From assembly GCA_018697195.1 (NCBI GenBank), contig CM031858.1, positions 124,821,234 through 124,885,233 on the forward strand: 64,000 nucleotides of DNA, given 5' to 3'. The notes under the pieces were generated by a model that worked only from the letters and a program-made list of their open reading frames with translations, was not told the origin of the DNA and did not search any database. The DNA is from Certhia americana (taxonomy: Eukaryota; Chordata; Aves; Passeriformes; Certhiidae). Numbering within the stretch: position 1 is the first letter of the stretch; each line of letters opens with the position of its first letter. This document shows, in pieces, positions 22,762 through 36,441 of the stretch. Position numbers and translations under genes: made by a program.

Positions 22762-24487
22762 ACCTTGTGGGTAGAATCAAAGCAGACAATTTTTTGAAAA
22801 CGTTTGCTTTTAAACATATGACTGATCATCCAAAATCACCTTCTCAATTCCTAGAGATCAAGTTAATTTTGTTCTTACAAAAAGACAACACCACCCACCC
22901 CACCCCCCCAAATTCTGCTTTCTGGGTCTCTGGAGATGTTTCCGTGCCTTGCCAGGAGCTCTACTGAACAGATTGGTTTGAGTCTAATTTAAAGCCCAAG
23001 ATAAGAACTGGTCAGCCTCCTGCTGTTTCCCATCAACTGTTGGTTGGTAAGTCACCAAGAGGAACAGGATGTGCTGGGGGCGCTCCCTTTTCTGGAATCC
23101 TATCTCACCCATCAGGTGGAAGCTTCATTAACTGCAAACTATACTACAGTCAAAGGCTCTTGATATTTTAAGTGAGCTAACCTTGAACCTGCCCATGAAA
23201 AGGTTCACAGCTGCTTTCTGGCTGATGCAAGAACCCACACAGATGCTGATGAACACTCTCCCACACTGCACAACAGCTTAACTCTCACAACTGTCTTTTG
23301 CAACACATCAGTGCCTGGAACTGAAACACTGAAGATGGCTCCTGCTGCATTCTGATTATATCTGTAGAAACCCTTCTTTCCTCCAGCAAAGGCTTCTGCA
23401 AAGAGCACAGCAGCCATATGGTCATCATCAAGTACTGGAAAGGTCTCGGATGTCTGCTATAATCAGATGAATCCTGAAACTGTCACCCACTAGCTCCTCA
23501 TGCCTGCAGAGGAGTGTTTTACTCAGAATGCCAAATTCCTCTGGGCTCAAAAGACCCTTCCTTGGGGTTGACATGGAGATGTTACACTTTCTCAAGACCA
23601 ACACTGCCAGATGATTTTGCAATTACCTAATATCCCAGCATGAAAATCTAGTTTCTGAGAAGGCTTCACCTGCTCTGTAGCCCACTCCTGCGAGACTACA
23701 CCAAGTGTCCCTGTGACTATCCATTTGTGAATGAACCATTACTATCTGCATTTCTGCAACACAGGAGGACAAAATGAGCAAAAGTTCCTGATAAGATGGA
23801 GAAACTAATCCCTAGTGTTTGCAATCAGCCTTTCAACAAGGCTCTTCTGTGTGTGTGGCAACAGGACTAACATGTTCCTGTCCAGGCCTCTGCAGAATTG
23901 CAAAATCACACTACAGCAGTTGCTGCAAATGTTTGACAAGTTGATGTCAAGATGTCAGAGTCTAGACACGGAGCTAATCCCAAAGTTTCCCCAAGCAGTT
24001 TATAACTAACTTCTTCTAGTTATTTTGATTTTTTCTCCACTGCTGTTCTGAAAATCTCACGTTTGCTCCAAATAATTTTACAATGTCCCCAAATTGTCAG
24101 CATTGGCAGCTGTGCCTAAGGTGAAGTTTTCACAAGCAGGCAAAGAATAGGAATAGCCATGAGAATCCCTGCCATTTCTAGCTATGCTAAACCACACTCT
24201 TCCAATTACTGGAATCCCTTCTTCTTCCTGATCCAATTTAACAGGCTAACAGCCCAAATAAAACGAACTCTGGACTTTTTCTCTGCCCATTTCGAATGAC
24301 AGTCATTTTTACTATTTACTGCTCCTCAACTGCATCCAGCAAACAAGAACACTCCGCTCATACTTCCCACCCTCAAGAATTTTAGCTTGCTCCTCCTGGC
24401 CAAGCTTATGTGACTCTGCTCCATTTTTATAGTTTGGCTCATAAATGTAAACACACATATTTCATTTATCATTCAGCTAGTACTACT

Positions 24488-24513
24488 GCAGCAGCAGCAG
24501 CAGCAGCAGCAGC
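24488..24513 (+). repeat. CAG/CTG trinucleotide repeat, about 8-9 units
   Basis: An uninterrupted GCA/CAG run. On the plus strand a short open frame reads it as poly-alanine, but no splice sites or family resemblance support translation. On the ZNF704 sense strand it is CTG. Confidence 0.95.
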
Positions 24514-27500
24514 CTTTGAGATACAGGCAAGGCATAAAACTGAAGACAGCAACCACTTAAACCATCTGCATTTAGTCAGCATCACATGTCAGTTGATGCC
24601 TTAAGACTGCCCCAGTACTTTCCAGCTTTCTCTGCTGGAAAGCTGAACCTGAACACAGCTGTTCAACACTATTTGGATTCAGATGGGAGAATAACTTGCT
24701 TGTTACGCATCAATTGTTTCCAACACATTTATCCCACCATTGCTAAGGTAAGTTTCTGTGGACTGAAATCCTAAGCCCTGATGTTACTAAGTGTAATGAA
24801 ATTTAAATCAGTTGTAAGATCATCTACTACATCAACTATGAAGATTTCTTCTTTTATCTAACCTCACATCCCAGTCTCCAAATTCCACCTCCTAGCTTCT
24901 GGATGGACGTATTTGTGTCAGCCCAGTCTGCATTTGAAAACCAAGAAGTTTTGGATCCTTTCTTTCCAAGTGTTTGTAAATCCAAACAAATTAAATAGCC
25001 AAATTACAATGAATCAGCTGAGGTATTAGCAGTAGAAGTTATGGGTCCTTGGAGGCAGACCTTTTACCACCACCCCAGGTCTTCATTTCATATCTCCCTG
25101 CCTCCTCAGCAGGGAGAGTGGTTTCACTGGATCCCTGCAATACACTAATCTAGCCAGCCTGGCAAATAGAAGTGTCCCTTTCTTTAACAGTCAAGGCAAA
25201 TCACACTTGGTTACTACACCTACGCTTGATCCATCCTTTCCTTGATTTTGCTGATGAATTTACTGCTGTTTTGATAATAATCTATCAATGTTAACCAACT
25301 GCCACAGTTTCCCCAGTCAAACCTCTCTACAAAGGCTGGGTTTAAGCTCCAAAAGCTGAGAAAAGGAGGGTCCAAGAGAAGTCCAAGGCTATGCAAGTGT
25401 TCCAAAATCAATGCAACGACCAATCTCCTACTGTCCCATTTCTTCTGCCAGCTCCTAGCCACTGTTACCTTCAAACTCCCTACTAAGTATTATTGCCATC
25501 TAGGCACACCTATATAACAGTTCTATTTTTCTTCTGTTTTTTAAGACTTGCTCTCAAGTAGATCTTTAGAAATACAAATTTTATTCTAGTTTTTAAGTCT
25601 TTAGACTACTCTTTATTACTCTCCTGGCTTTGATCAAAAAGACTGCAGTCCCCCCTGTTGGAAAGACTGCATTTTAAGTCAGTACTTTACCCAAGCATAT
25701 TTTAAGGATCCTGGAGAATATTCTTAAAACAGAGAAAGCAGTAGTGGTACCAGGTGATTTTGATAAAACTGACCCTATTGAAGAGCACAACCAAGTTTAC
25801 TTGAAACAAAGAAAAAAATTACTCATTTTCTCCATCCACAACCCCAAAGCTTTCAGTTAGTTCCCTGACCAGAAACCTCTGACCCCAGTGCAGCAATGCT
25901 GAAAGCAATGAGGCACAGGTTCACTGTGCTGAAGGGGCTCTTCTACCCTCCAGAGCTGCCCCAGCACAGCCTCAGTGTGAGCCAGGCAGTGTTTATGCAC
26001 CAGGGCTCCATTTCCACCAAACAATGAGAGGGACAGCAGCATCCTGAAGCTGGCAGGATTAGGCTGCAACGGGGTAGAAACTGCAGCACCAGAAGAGTCA
26101 CAGGGAGGGGAAAGGGAATGATATGTGCAATGACTTCAAGTGGATGTTGGCTACAAACACTGACAGTCACAGAACCTACCTTCTTCTCTAGAATCACATA
26201 CCCCTGCTTTCCAGCCTTGTTGAGCCTTTCCTTATCCTACTTTATAAACAATAACCACCTGAGGCCCATAGGCCCTAAACATTCAGATTCACTAAAAGGC
26301 TTATTTTCCTTTGTTTTAGCAGAGTCATGTGCTTATCTGTTTCTTACTGCTAACCTCACCAGAGGGATGCAATTAAAAAAAAAAAAAATTAATTAACTAT
26401 GATTGATAAGAAGAGAAGCAGTCAAGCACAAAAATGCTATTAGTCCATGTTAACTGTCTATTCCACCCAAAATTCAGCTTATGACAGTGGTTCAAAAAAC
26501 ACCTGGATCTTTTGTAAGAAGTACCATATAAATATATGTGTGTTAATAAGCTATAACTGGGACAAAATAACACTACATTAAAATTGCTCTCTCCATCCCA
26601 TACTTACATGTGCTAAATCTCATAAAGAGACCTCTAAAACCTGAGTCTGATCACTTGACAGCCACATTATCACTTATAGCCGCATTACACTGATGTCGTA
26701 CTGAGCACTGCATCAATACTGATAAACACGCTGTCAGAAGTTTCCAACACTAAAAATATGATTCATCATGTAATGAATCATTGTAATCAGTGTACTAGTA
26801 ATAACAGAAGCACTTCTGAAGTAAAAATCCTAAATTACATTTTACAGGTAAAATAAAAATATTTTAATTTTCTTCAATTCATTATTAAAGACAAAAACAA
26901 CATCCCAAAAAAGAACCAGCAAGAAAATCCATGTACATGGGTGTGACTCCATGTATCTAAAGTAACTACAACCACTCTTCTATTATGAACAAAGATCTAC
27001 ATCATGCTACAAAGTATTCTTAGTCCACATAATACTTTGCATTTACCATAATACCTGGTTACCATCTAACAATTCAAAATACTGAGAGTACAGATAAATT
27101 ATCTTACTTCTTGTTCTTATGTTTGGTTTCTGATTATAGAGATTAAAAATTACTCACTTGCCAAACACAAAACAAAAAAATTACAGAGAGAATGATCCAT
27201 ACAAACAGTCCAAGGTCTTCAGCACTCTTTAGTAAAAGCCATAACTTTCACAATAAAGCAAAAAAGCAAAGGGAAATATTTCCAAATATTCTATTAGATC
27301 AGCATAGTACTAGAATGATGTATCTCAGAATATTGAGAGCATTACTATTTACACATTTTAACAGCAAACTGGTGTTTGATATTCAAAAGAGAGATACAAA
27401 AATAATGAACTAATTAGAAGTTATGGATTCCTGCCTTTGCTAATTGTGGTCAAACATAAAATTAACATTTTCCACACTAATTTTATATTTGCAGACTAAT

Positions 27501-30500
27501 TCATATGCAGAATGAAGGGCCTTTCTTTGTTTCTGCTGTCCTTGTTATACACAAGCAATTCATTTTTGTACTGACAGTGGCTAGAATTAATTAAGATGAA
27601 AATACAAATATAGGAACTTCTAAAAAAAACATGTATACCTGAATTTCTCAAGGAAAAAAAGAAAAATGCATCAAAGACTACCTCAAAGTTCTCCACCTCC
27701 TCCTGGCCAAGCTTATGGATTTTCTGATTCAGTTATTCAAAGGTCGTTTGGAAGTCTGGCTAGTGTGTTACAGCCTGAGAGCACTTGACAGAGTCCTCAG
27801 TAACTGAGACACTGGCTTCCTATTTGGACTGTAATGGCTTAAAGACAATAAAAAGTCTCTGCACATCAGTCCTAAGAGATGGGAGACATTCACAGAGTGG
27901 TTCTCATCATCCTGGAGCAGAAAATACAGTTTAACAGAACTGAAGAGGAAGTGGTGTGTAACACAGGTAGGTTTCTCAATGTCTTTTATTGGAACTTGCA
28001 TCTAGCACTGCTCCACAAAGAATGGGCCTGTTTTTACAAACAAATATTTCTCCCTTGTCTCCATTTTCACTAGAACTTGACAGAAGAGAATCCATAAATT
28101 TTTACAACCATAGCGTAGATGTAGATATCTAAGAAATTGCAGTATGTGGTTCCAAAGGTTGGCTGATGTACTCTGCCAAACACAGGGCTCTCTCTTGTGT
28201 CTCCCTCTGCTGCTCCAGCCACCTCCTCAAGCTAGATGGCTTCCCAAGCCAAGTGCATCCCCAGGATGAGGACCTGGAGCACCCTTTCCCAGTGCCCTCT
28301 CCTCCCTGTGGAGGTACAATCCAGTGATGATACCCTGGCTGCCATGGAGTTACCACACCAGGCCTCTCCAGGAGTGCTGGCAGAGCTGCACCAGCAATAA
28401 AAAGGATGTCAAATTTACTATGATTTCTGTTGTCTGATGTAAACACATCCCATGGGCATGCTCTGCTCCTGCTGCCCCCTCTGCAGTCCAGTGGCAGGAA
28501 TAGCTGCTTTGCCCCCTAAGGCTCCCCAGAAAAGTTTGCTTAAGTTTTGCAAAACAGATGGAAAATGCCTTTTTCATAGAAATATTTTTATTACTGCTTT
28601 TTGAGCAACTTGTCTGACTTCCTTAAAGATAACTGAAATTTCAAATCTATCCATATGGAAACAGGATTGAACTCTAGATCTTGCTATCTGATTTACAAAA
28701 TATGGGATACTGTGTGCTGGGACTGCGATGGGAGAGGATGAGTAGTAAAAAACTGCTCTCATTATTGGCTGGTGATTAAATCTCCAGTTTTAAATGCTCT
28801 GCATAAACAGGAACAGTGAGGCAAGCCAAATTCCACACTGGGAGATAAGCTGCAGTTTACAGGAACAATTTATTCTATATATTGAAAAAAATCGATCCAA
28901 TGAGTAATTTTTACTTTTCAAACAGCTGCAACCTATCAGGAAAACTTATCTGGTGAAGGTCCCTTGGGGCAATGACTAAAGCTGGAGTATGACACACAAA
29001 TTGTCTGCTTCAAAACAGAACAATCAAATAAAGGGTAATCTCTTGATAGATTATGAGTACAAAGCAAAAATTAAATCAAGACAGGAGTAACAGAACCCTG
29101 AAGAGAATGGTTATCCCTTATGGTCATCCAAAAATCTTGAGGATTTTTGGGAAAGATTATCTGTTCCCTTTTTTCTAGTTTAAAGGACACTTGCTGATGC
29201 AACAAATAACTCTGTCTGCAAACCAAGTCTCAACAGTGCCCTGAAGCAACAGACTAGTTATTTCAAATTTTATCCAAAATATTCATGTTCCATCCCCTGC
29301 CTATCTGTGCCTTATGCTACTGTTCTAATTTGTTCACAGGTACATCCCCACTCATAAATGAGATCACTTTGACAGGGTACTGTTTACAGAAAGGAAACTT
29401 CACACTTCTGATGCTTTCCTCAGGGAAAGGGGCTGGACCACTTGCTCAATGTAATACAAATTACCATGCTGAACATGAAAAAAGATGAAAAAGTAACAAA
29501 ACAAAAAGCCCATAAATCTTTCTTAATTTTTGAGAAGAATGATTAGCTGAATATGTCCTTACAGCAGATGATACAGGAACTTTGTCTTTCCCAAAGTAAG
29601 AGAAAATAAAAGGTTAAAAATGTTTTGCTTTTTCTTCTTTCCCCCTTATTTATTGCAAACAGCATGATTCTCACACTGTATGAATGTCTAATATTCCCAA
29701 AATATGTTTTATAATATTACTGCATATATACAGTTCTGATGCACATACATGGGTAATTTATTTAGCACAATTTGGCACCAAAAAGTTGCTGTAAGTCAAG
29801 TTTAAATTTTTCTGCCACACACTAAAGTATCATTTTTTTCTAATAAAATATACATTAATGAAACACTTGAAAAAACTGCAAGTTGTCATCTCACCAAATT
29901 GAAGAGCCACAGGCATGCTGTTCTGCTGCTACATGTATCTACTAATGGGAACAAGATGGGAAGCACTTTGCTGAAATCAAGTCAGTCTCAAAATGACCCA
30001 AGGGTCAGTTTCTGTTTATTGTTAATATTTACATGCCATTCTTTCTGCACTTCTCAATTATTTGGAAATATTTTTTTTTTTTCAAGTAAGAAGCAAAGAG
30101 AATTGTAAATAAAAAGTCACTGTCTCCGGACAATGCTGGCCACAGCTGCAAGAGACTCGCAAGAAACACCTCTGAGAGGATCCTCTGCTTTCTGCCAAAA
30201 TGAGATTGTATGTCCCAAAGAATGGAACCATTAAGCCATTGTTTCTGTGGCATGCATGAGCCAAAAGGTCACAGCACCATAAACTGTCTTCCAGGGGTTT
30301 CTTTGCTATTGCAGCCATTCAGGAGACATGTGCTATAGTTCACCTCACAACTGGTTGGATTTCTGTCCTTCTCCATCCATTAGAAAACTGCTTCAGAACA
30401 GGGAAGGCACAGAGTTAGCTCATTTATCCCTCTCTAGACCTGACTTCCCTTCATCTCTTGTCCTTGGACCAGTTCTGCAGGGCTACAGATCCTGTGATGG

Positions 30501-33500
30501 CTAATTCAAAGCTAATTTGTCTATGCACATATTCATGGAGAGCATCCCATCGGTTCTCTTTCCATTTCCCTGATCATCCTACAAGTCTGTGTTGATCTCT
30601 TGTTAATAAGAGTACATCCATCATGTGCAAAGTTGCTTCAAGTGTTGCAAATGTTGTTAACATGGTTGTGTCAACATCTTCTACAAGAACACTGATTTCC
30701 CTGTTCCTGTTGAAATCTAAGATTTGACTCACAAGGATAACTTGTACCTGTACGGAACAGTAGAACCCCACTGCTGTTCTATTCATGGCTCGTTTACAAC
30801 TAAAGAAGTTGGAATTATTTGGTGCTAATAAACTTTTTTGTTTTGAACAGGTGATGAAAATGTTTCCTTCTAAACACAGTAACATACACAACTGACATTT
30901 ATCTTTACACCCAGCCTAATTACAGGCCAGATTGTAATTGTTTTCCTTTCTCGGTTTTCATTATCCCAGGAAAGATCATTTTTGAGATAGCAGCACTTCC
31001 AGATGCTTTTCAGGGAGAGCAGTAGAGCGTATGGTGCAAATACCAATAAAACATAAACTCACATACTTTATATGTGGGACTGTACAGACCATTTGATCCA
31101 GTACTCTGCAGCCAGTGTAGACTGTGTCAAAGGAAGATCAACAGGGACATTCCCACAATTGCTGTATCATCCTATCCCCATGATCTACAAATTTCCTTAT
31201 GCTCCGTGACCAGATTAAAAAAGCACAGAAAGAACATTCTAGATATTTCAGTACATCTTCTGTCAGCTGTGGCTCTTCTTTTATCAGCTATACTCTTCCT
31301 CATTTTCTCCCTCCTCTGTACATTGTCCTTATGTCTGGGCTTCAGTCACGTTCCAGGGCAGGGAGCAGAAATCTAGTTACATTATTCAGGAGACAATACT
31401 ACCTTGTAGCTGGTTTGATTTAGCAACTGTTCAGTTGTTTTCAACCTACTAGACACAGAGAGCAGAAGCTCCAAGCTCATCATTGCTTTCTTTGCTATGA
31501 CATCACCTCCTATTCATTGCCTTTTTGATGTGATCATATCCAGGAACTTCAGCGTTTCTTTACATCAAGCCCCTTCCATGTTCACCAAGCCACAGTTCAG
31601 GATACACTCCAATGCTAAGACATGAAGGAATTTCAGAATGAAAATGTCTCAGTCAGCCAGAGATCTGACTGATGTACTTTACAGCAACGCAGTTCCTCCG
31701 AATTACAGGAGAGATATGAAGCGAAGCCCCCAAGGCTATTCCTCGGGGATAGTGTCAAGAAACTGCCTATGCCAATTTTATGCCATGATAACTCAAGAGA
31801 CAAGCTGATGTTCTGACAACACACTGGCAATGTGTTGAAGAGCCAAAGAAGGCCTGAGTCCTTCTGTTTTAGGAAAGAGAGTGCTAGTTACAGACTGAAA
31901 TAGATACCACCACATTAAAAATACATTGTGTGGTAGGCATCACTATCTTGTACACACTCTACACCATATAAACTTGTTTTGGGTGACATACAGTTGACCA
32001 CTAGGTCTTTCAGATTTTTTCAGATCGGTTTTATTCTTTTTTTTTTTTTTACATCCCACACTTACAGATCAGTGGTTTCTGTTGTTTCCTTACACCTGGA
32101 ATTTCAATTGGACATTTGGAACTGTGAAGTACTGCCACCAGATAATCTCCAGGCCTAAGCAATACAGTATTTTCAGCAAGGGCATCTGACTTTGAATCAA
32201 TTAGGGCACAAAGCCATCTCTTATGAAGAAGAAATACATTAAATCAAACATCCATCTTTCTTCTTGCTTTTTAAACAACTCTTCGAACCTTTCGAAGTCC
32301 AAAACAGCTTAAATTCTTCCCAAGGAACCAAATATAACCTTGTAGATAGCCCCCTCCTCAACCCATGAGTTAAACTTTTGCTGAACAGAGATGAACTAAA
32401 GATATGTTAAAAATGATGGACGTGAAAACAGACACTACAGAACGAGATTTGGTAGATGAATGGACAGTAAGGAAATGCCACTGAAACTTCTGGTCAGAGT
32501 AGGACCTATCAGGCATGAGCCAAAGGTGCCTGACACTACACATCCATGTTAAAGCATCACTAGGGTTGCCAGCTTTCTGTGACTGAGCAAGCCAGCTGCA
32601 CAGTTGGTGTGTGGAGAAGTCCAGGCTTTCAAAGAGCACTGCCCCCTGCATGCACACTGTTCAGCATGCGAATGTGACTGTCAAAGAAATCCCAGGCAGG
32701 AGTAACTGCACCAAAATCTATGTATTTATGTACAGCAGAGTAATATCAACAAGAAAATGAGAAAGTATGGACTATCTAGACTATCTATTCTAGACAGCAG
32801 CCAGTGTTCACTGATAGCAGGTATTAGGTTCCATGACTATATATATTTCTTCACCACTCAACAATAACTACTGCACTGAAGATGCTCCTCCTTAATAACC
32901 CTATTGAAGATGAATTTAAAATAATCTTATGTAGAAGGCCCCTACTTAGTCTGTAAACAATTACAATTGGTTTTGTATTTCCCAGTTCAGGATGTTCTCA
33001 TAGGGTACAATTTTCTAACTGATGGATGTTTGCAAGTGGCAGATTAGTCGTAATTTTTTTTCATTTGTGTAGTATTGTTAAGTGTCCAGCATCCCAAAAT
33101 GAGAGTCAAAAACCCAACACTAGACCCAGAGCTTTGCTTTTAAACTATACCATGGGTACAAGTCCCAGTATGAAAAGGGATGTTTCACACATAGATCGGG
33201 TGACGTTGCAGCTGGGAATGAACATTATTGCAGTGATGGCATGAACTGAAAACATTTGTTGTGGCAGGAAAAACAGTACCATGCACACTACTTTGCATTA
33301 CACTACAGTAAGGCCATCAAGCAAGATACCACAGTTCACTTAAACTCTGTGACATTATAGTAGCTATATCAGACCTTCAGATCTACCTTAAATTAAAAAA
33401 ACATTTCACCTTTCACCCTTGCTTCCCCCACCTTTTAATGTAGACTTATTCACTTCTAAACAGTTCTAGAACCCAAAACTGAGTAGTATGAGTGATGATT

Positions 33501-33663
33501 TGTGACAATCATGGATACACAGTGGTTTCTCATTAAAGCTACTAGGAAGTCACTTAGTCCCTCACGAAATTTCTGATCTCTGGTTTCTCATCTTCGATTC
33601 CCTTCTTTGAGGGAAGCATCGCCCTTTTAGAGAGAGATGTCAATGAAAAACAAACAAAAGTTT

Positions 33664-33764
33664 ATCACAGAATGGTCTGGGTTGGAAGGGACCCTAAAGA
33701 TCATCTAGTTCCAGTGCCCTTGCCATGGGCAGGGATGTCTTTCACCAGACCAGGCTGCTCAGAG
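33664..33764 (-). mobile_element. CR1 LINE 3' end
   Basis: It begins ATCACAGAATGGTCTGGGTT, then GGAAGGGACCCTAAAGATCA and 'TCTAGTTCCAGTGCC', 'CCATGGGCAGGGATG' and 'CCAGACCAGGCTGCTCAGAG'. This is the reverse complement of the canonical avian CR1 tail and is the least diverged CR1 copy in the window. It lies in the same orientation as ZNF704 and is truncated to about 100 bp. Confidence 0.93.
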
Positions 33765-35724
33765 GTATGTTGGTTATGTTTTTAAAACATAATGCAACAA
33801 TCCTGGTGGAAAGAATTAGACCTGAAGTTAGAATCTGACCCTGTAACTGAGACAACTGCAACACATTATCAAATCATCAAAAAATAAAGGTTGCATAGTC
33901 AAGCAGAGGGTGGACAAGACACAATTTGAGAGCAGAGGAAGGCTGATATTCAATAACCTGCAATACACAAAACACCTTCCAAAGTGGTAGAGGATGCAGA
34001 AAAAGCTGGAGGCAGCAATTACCTCATATGGTTCTACTGGGATAGTACAAGATTTGGGCAAAACTAGTCTGCAAATATTGCCTTCCCTGTCATTTGTTTC
34101 CAAGCAGTTTACTTATGATCTGCAATATCATTACAGGAAATAACCAAAACATATATTTACATTTAAAGTGAAATAAAGGCAGAGCTTCACAAACGACCTG
34201 GAGATACGAAAATAAACATGGATTAAGAAGTCCTATGAAACTTATTTTTGATAAAGCATTGTAAGTGTACAAGATGGTCAATTTAGATGGAATAAAACTA
34301 AAGGGAGGTATCAGGAATATTTATAAGTACTCCTGATCTAAATGTTTTTCTAAGATGCTTTTAACATTAAACACTCATTGTGCTATAAAATACGTTTGCT
34401 CTTTGAGTTCAGGGCTTTTTGTTGTGTTTTTGTTTGCTTTTTAATTGCTTGAATGCTTTGTATTGAAAAGAATAAAACTGCTGACATATGTGGCAGCTGA
34501 AAAATGCATCTGGCGTAACTGTGCTACCATCTTTAGTGTTCTTGTTCTGAATTCAACTTTTTTTTCATTACAAGAAACTACCAAAACTGTGGCCTGCAGG
34601 TATCAAAGGGAAATTGAGCATATACCACCAGCCTCTGATAAGTGCTAGGTCCACCTTATTCCCCAGTTTGTTCTGCTTGACAGAAATACTTCCTTGTTAA
34701 ATATGTATTTGTGTTAGAATACGTTTATAAAGCCACAATAAAACAATGCTGTACAGACTCAGTTGCTGAATATGTTCTTGTAGTTTTCAAATCAGGTAGC
34801 AAAACCGGCTCCTGCCTTGCCACTTTTTTTTTTATCACTATTTTTCTCTGGGAAAACACTGCTCTCACAAATACAAGCGATAATCACCCTGACATAAAAC
34901 AGCCAGTCACTTATTGTGGGTCTGGTATTACGCTCATGTTATTCATTCTCAGACTTCCATAAAGTTACTCCTGCTGCTGAGAGAAGTACAACAACAATCA
35001 TAATAGTCACCAAAAAAAATTATCTTCATTAACATATTCACCACCTTCCATACTTGTCTATGCAACCAGTGTTCTGTACTAAAATACAGGTGGATGTTAT
35101 AAAGATCTACCGAAGTCTTACTGAAATGTCCATGTTACAGTTGATAATACAAACCTTATTTCTGTTTCCATCAAAGACAACACTGAATTTAATGACAAGA
35201 AGGCATCGTTTTCGTTATAGAATTCAATTCTCTTCTTCCTCTCAGTGTAACATTTTCCATCTTTTTCTCTATTTTCATACAATTTGCAATGGCATAATGG
35301 TCTAGTTTCTTTAGTCTTCAGATCACAAATGTAGAAGTGGCTAAGCAAGTAGAATGTTCCACACTAATGAATTAGAGTATTTATAGTCAGAGAGGTACTG
35401 ACATTTAAACTTTTAGCTAAAATTATTTATGGAATTCTCTCTGTACACAACAACAGCACCTCTTTCTTCAGAATGTAGTCTCAGAGGAGAACTGTTATTC
35501 ATTTACTCTTAAAATTATACCTGCTACAAACACAGAAAGCTGGGAGAACAGCAAAAGCAGCCACATCCCACTCTGCACATTGTCAGGCAGACTGTCCAGA
35601 GTTTTCATAAATTCAAATATCCTCACCCCTTATCTTAGTCCCTCTGTGATACTTTGCTCTGGTCTTTCTACACTCCTTTTCTACATCCTCATTTTCTTCC
35701 TGACACCAGACTTACCCTAGAATG

Positions 35725-36441
35725 TGTCATGGGTTGCAGTGCAAAATGTAACCCAAACTCTGTATTCTCTCACCATCTGATGAAACTGGGGTGTGTGTGG
35801 GGTGGTGTAATTGTCTGTCAATAGCCAACTGTCAAAAAACCTGCTGGGGCAGTTTTCTTATCTCTTCCACAACCCAGCCTCCCTCCAGGGAGAGATCTTC
35901 TGTTAATGGGCCATTGAGTCTCACTGGAGAATTACATCATCCCACTGGGAAATGCTCCAGCCAGGGGGAGGAGCCAAGTATTCCTACCTGGATAAAAATC
36001 TGGGAGTTGGAACACCAAGGCAGCCTTTTCCACTGGATTCTCAGAGGAAGACCAGGCCCATCTATCACCACTGGACCTTCAGTGAAAGAACTCCACTCTT
36101 TCTACAGGAGCATCACTTCAACAGAGCCACATCTGCCACTAGAACTGCAGCCACCATTGAATGGGACTGCCACCAACACCCTGACCCACAGGGTGTCAGG
36201 TTGGATCCTGACTCTGTCAGTGGGTTTTGTGTGTTTATTTGTGTGTCTTACTGCATGTGTTTTTGTTTCATTGTTTATTTTAGTTCCCCTAATAAAGAAC
36301 TGTTATGCCTATCCCCATATCTTTGCCTGAGAGCCCCTTAAATTCAAAGTTATAATAATTTGGAGGGAGAGGGTTTAAATTCTCCATTCCAAGGGAGGCT
36401 CCTGCGTTCCTTAGCAGACACCTGTTGTTCAAACCACGACA
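35725..36441 (+). mobile_element. Well-preserved avian endogenous retrovirus solo LTR, 717 bp
   Basis: It begins TGTCATGGGTT and ends AAACCACGACA, a terminal inverted repeat matching at 9 of 11 positions and bounded by TG...CA as in retroviral LTRs. The 4-bp direct repeat AATG lies immediately outside both ends (35721-35724 and 36442-36445), consistent with an integrase target-site duplication. Internally there is a TATA-like GATAAAAA at 35991-35998 and a polyadenylation signal AATAAA at 36291-36296, giving a U3-R-U5 order on the plus strand. No gag, pol or env remains. A 4-bp duplication fits gammaretrovirus-like (ERV1) integrases best, but the family is an inference. Two overlapping open frames inside (179 and 129 codons) are LTR text, not genes. 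It is antisense to ZNF704. Confidence 0.85.

Noticed and set aside
24410..24604. Possible poly-alanine protein
   Set aside because: The alanine run is just the CAG repeat read in one frame; no splice sites or homologous context.
35791..36330. Longest open frame in the window (179 codons, plus), overlapped by a 129-codon frame
   Set aside because: Both lie wholly inside the solo LTR between its TATA-like box region and poly(A) signal. No retroviral protein motif is seen, and the frames are a by-product of LTR sequence.
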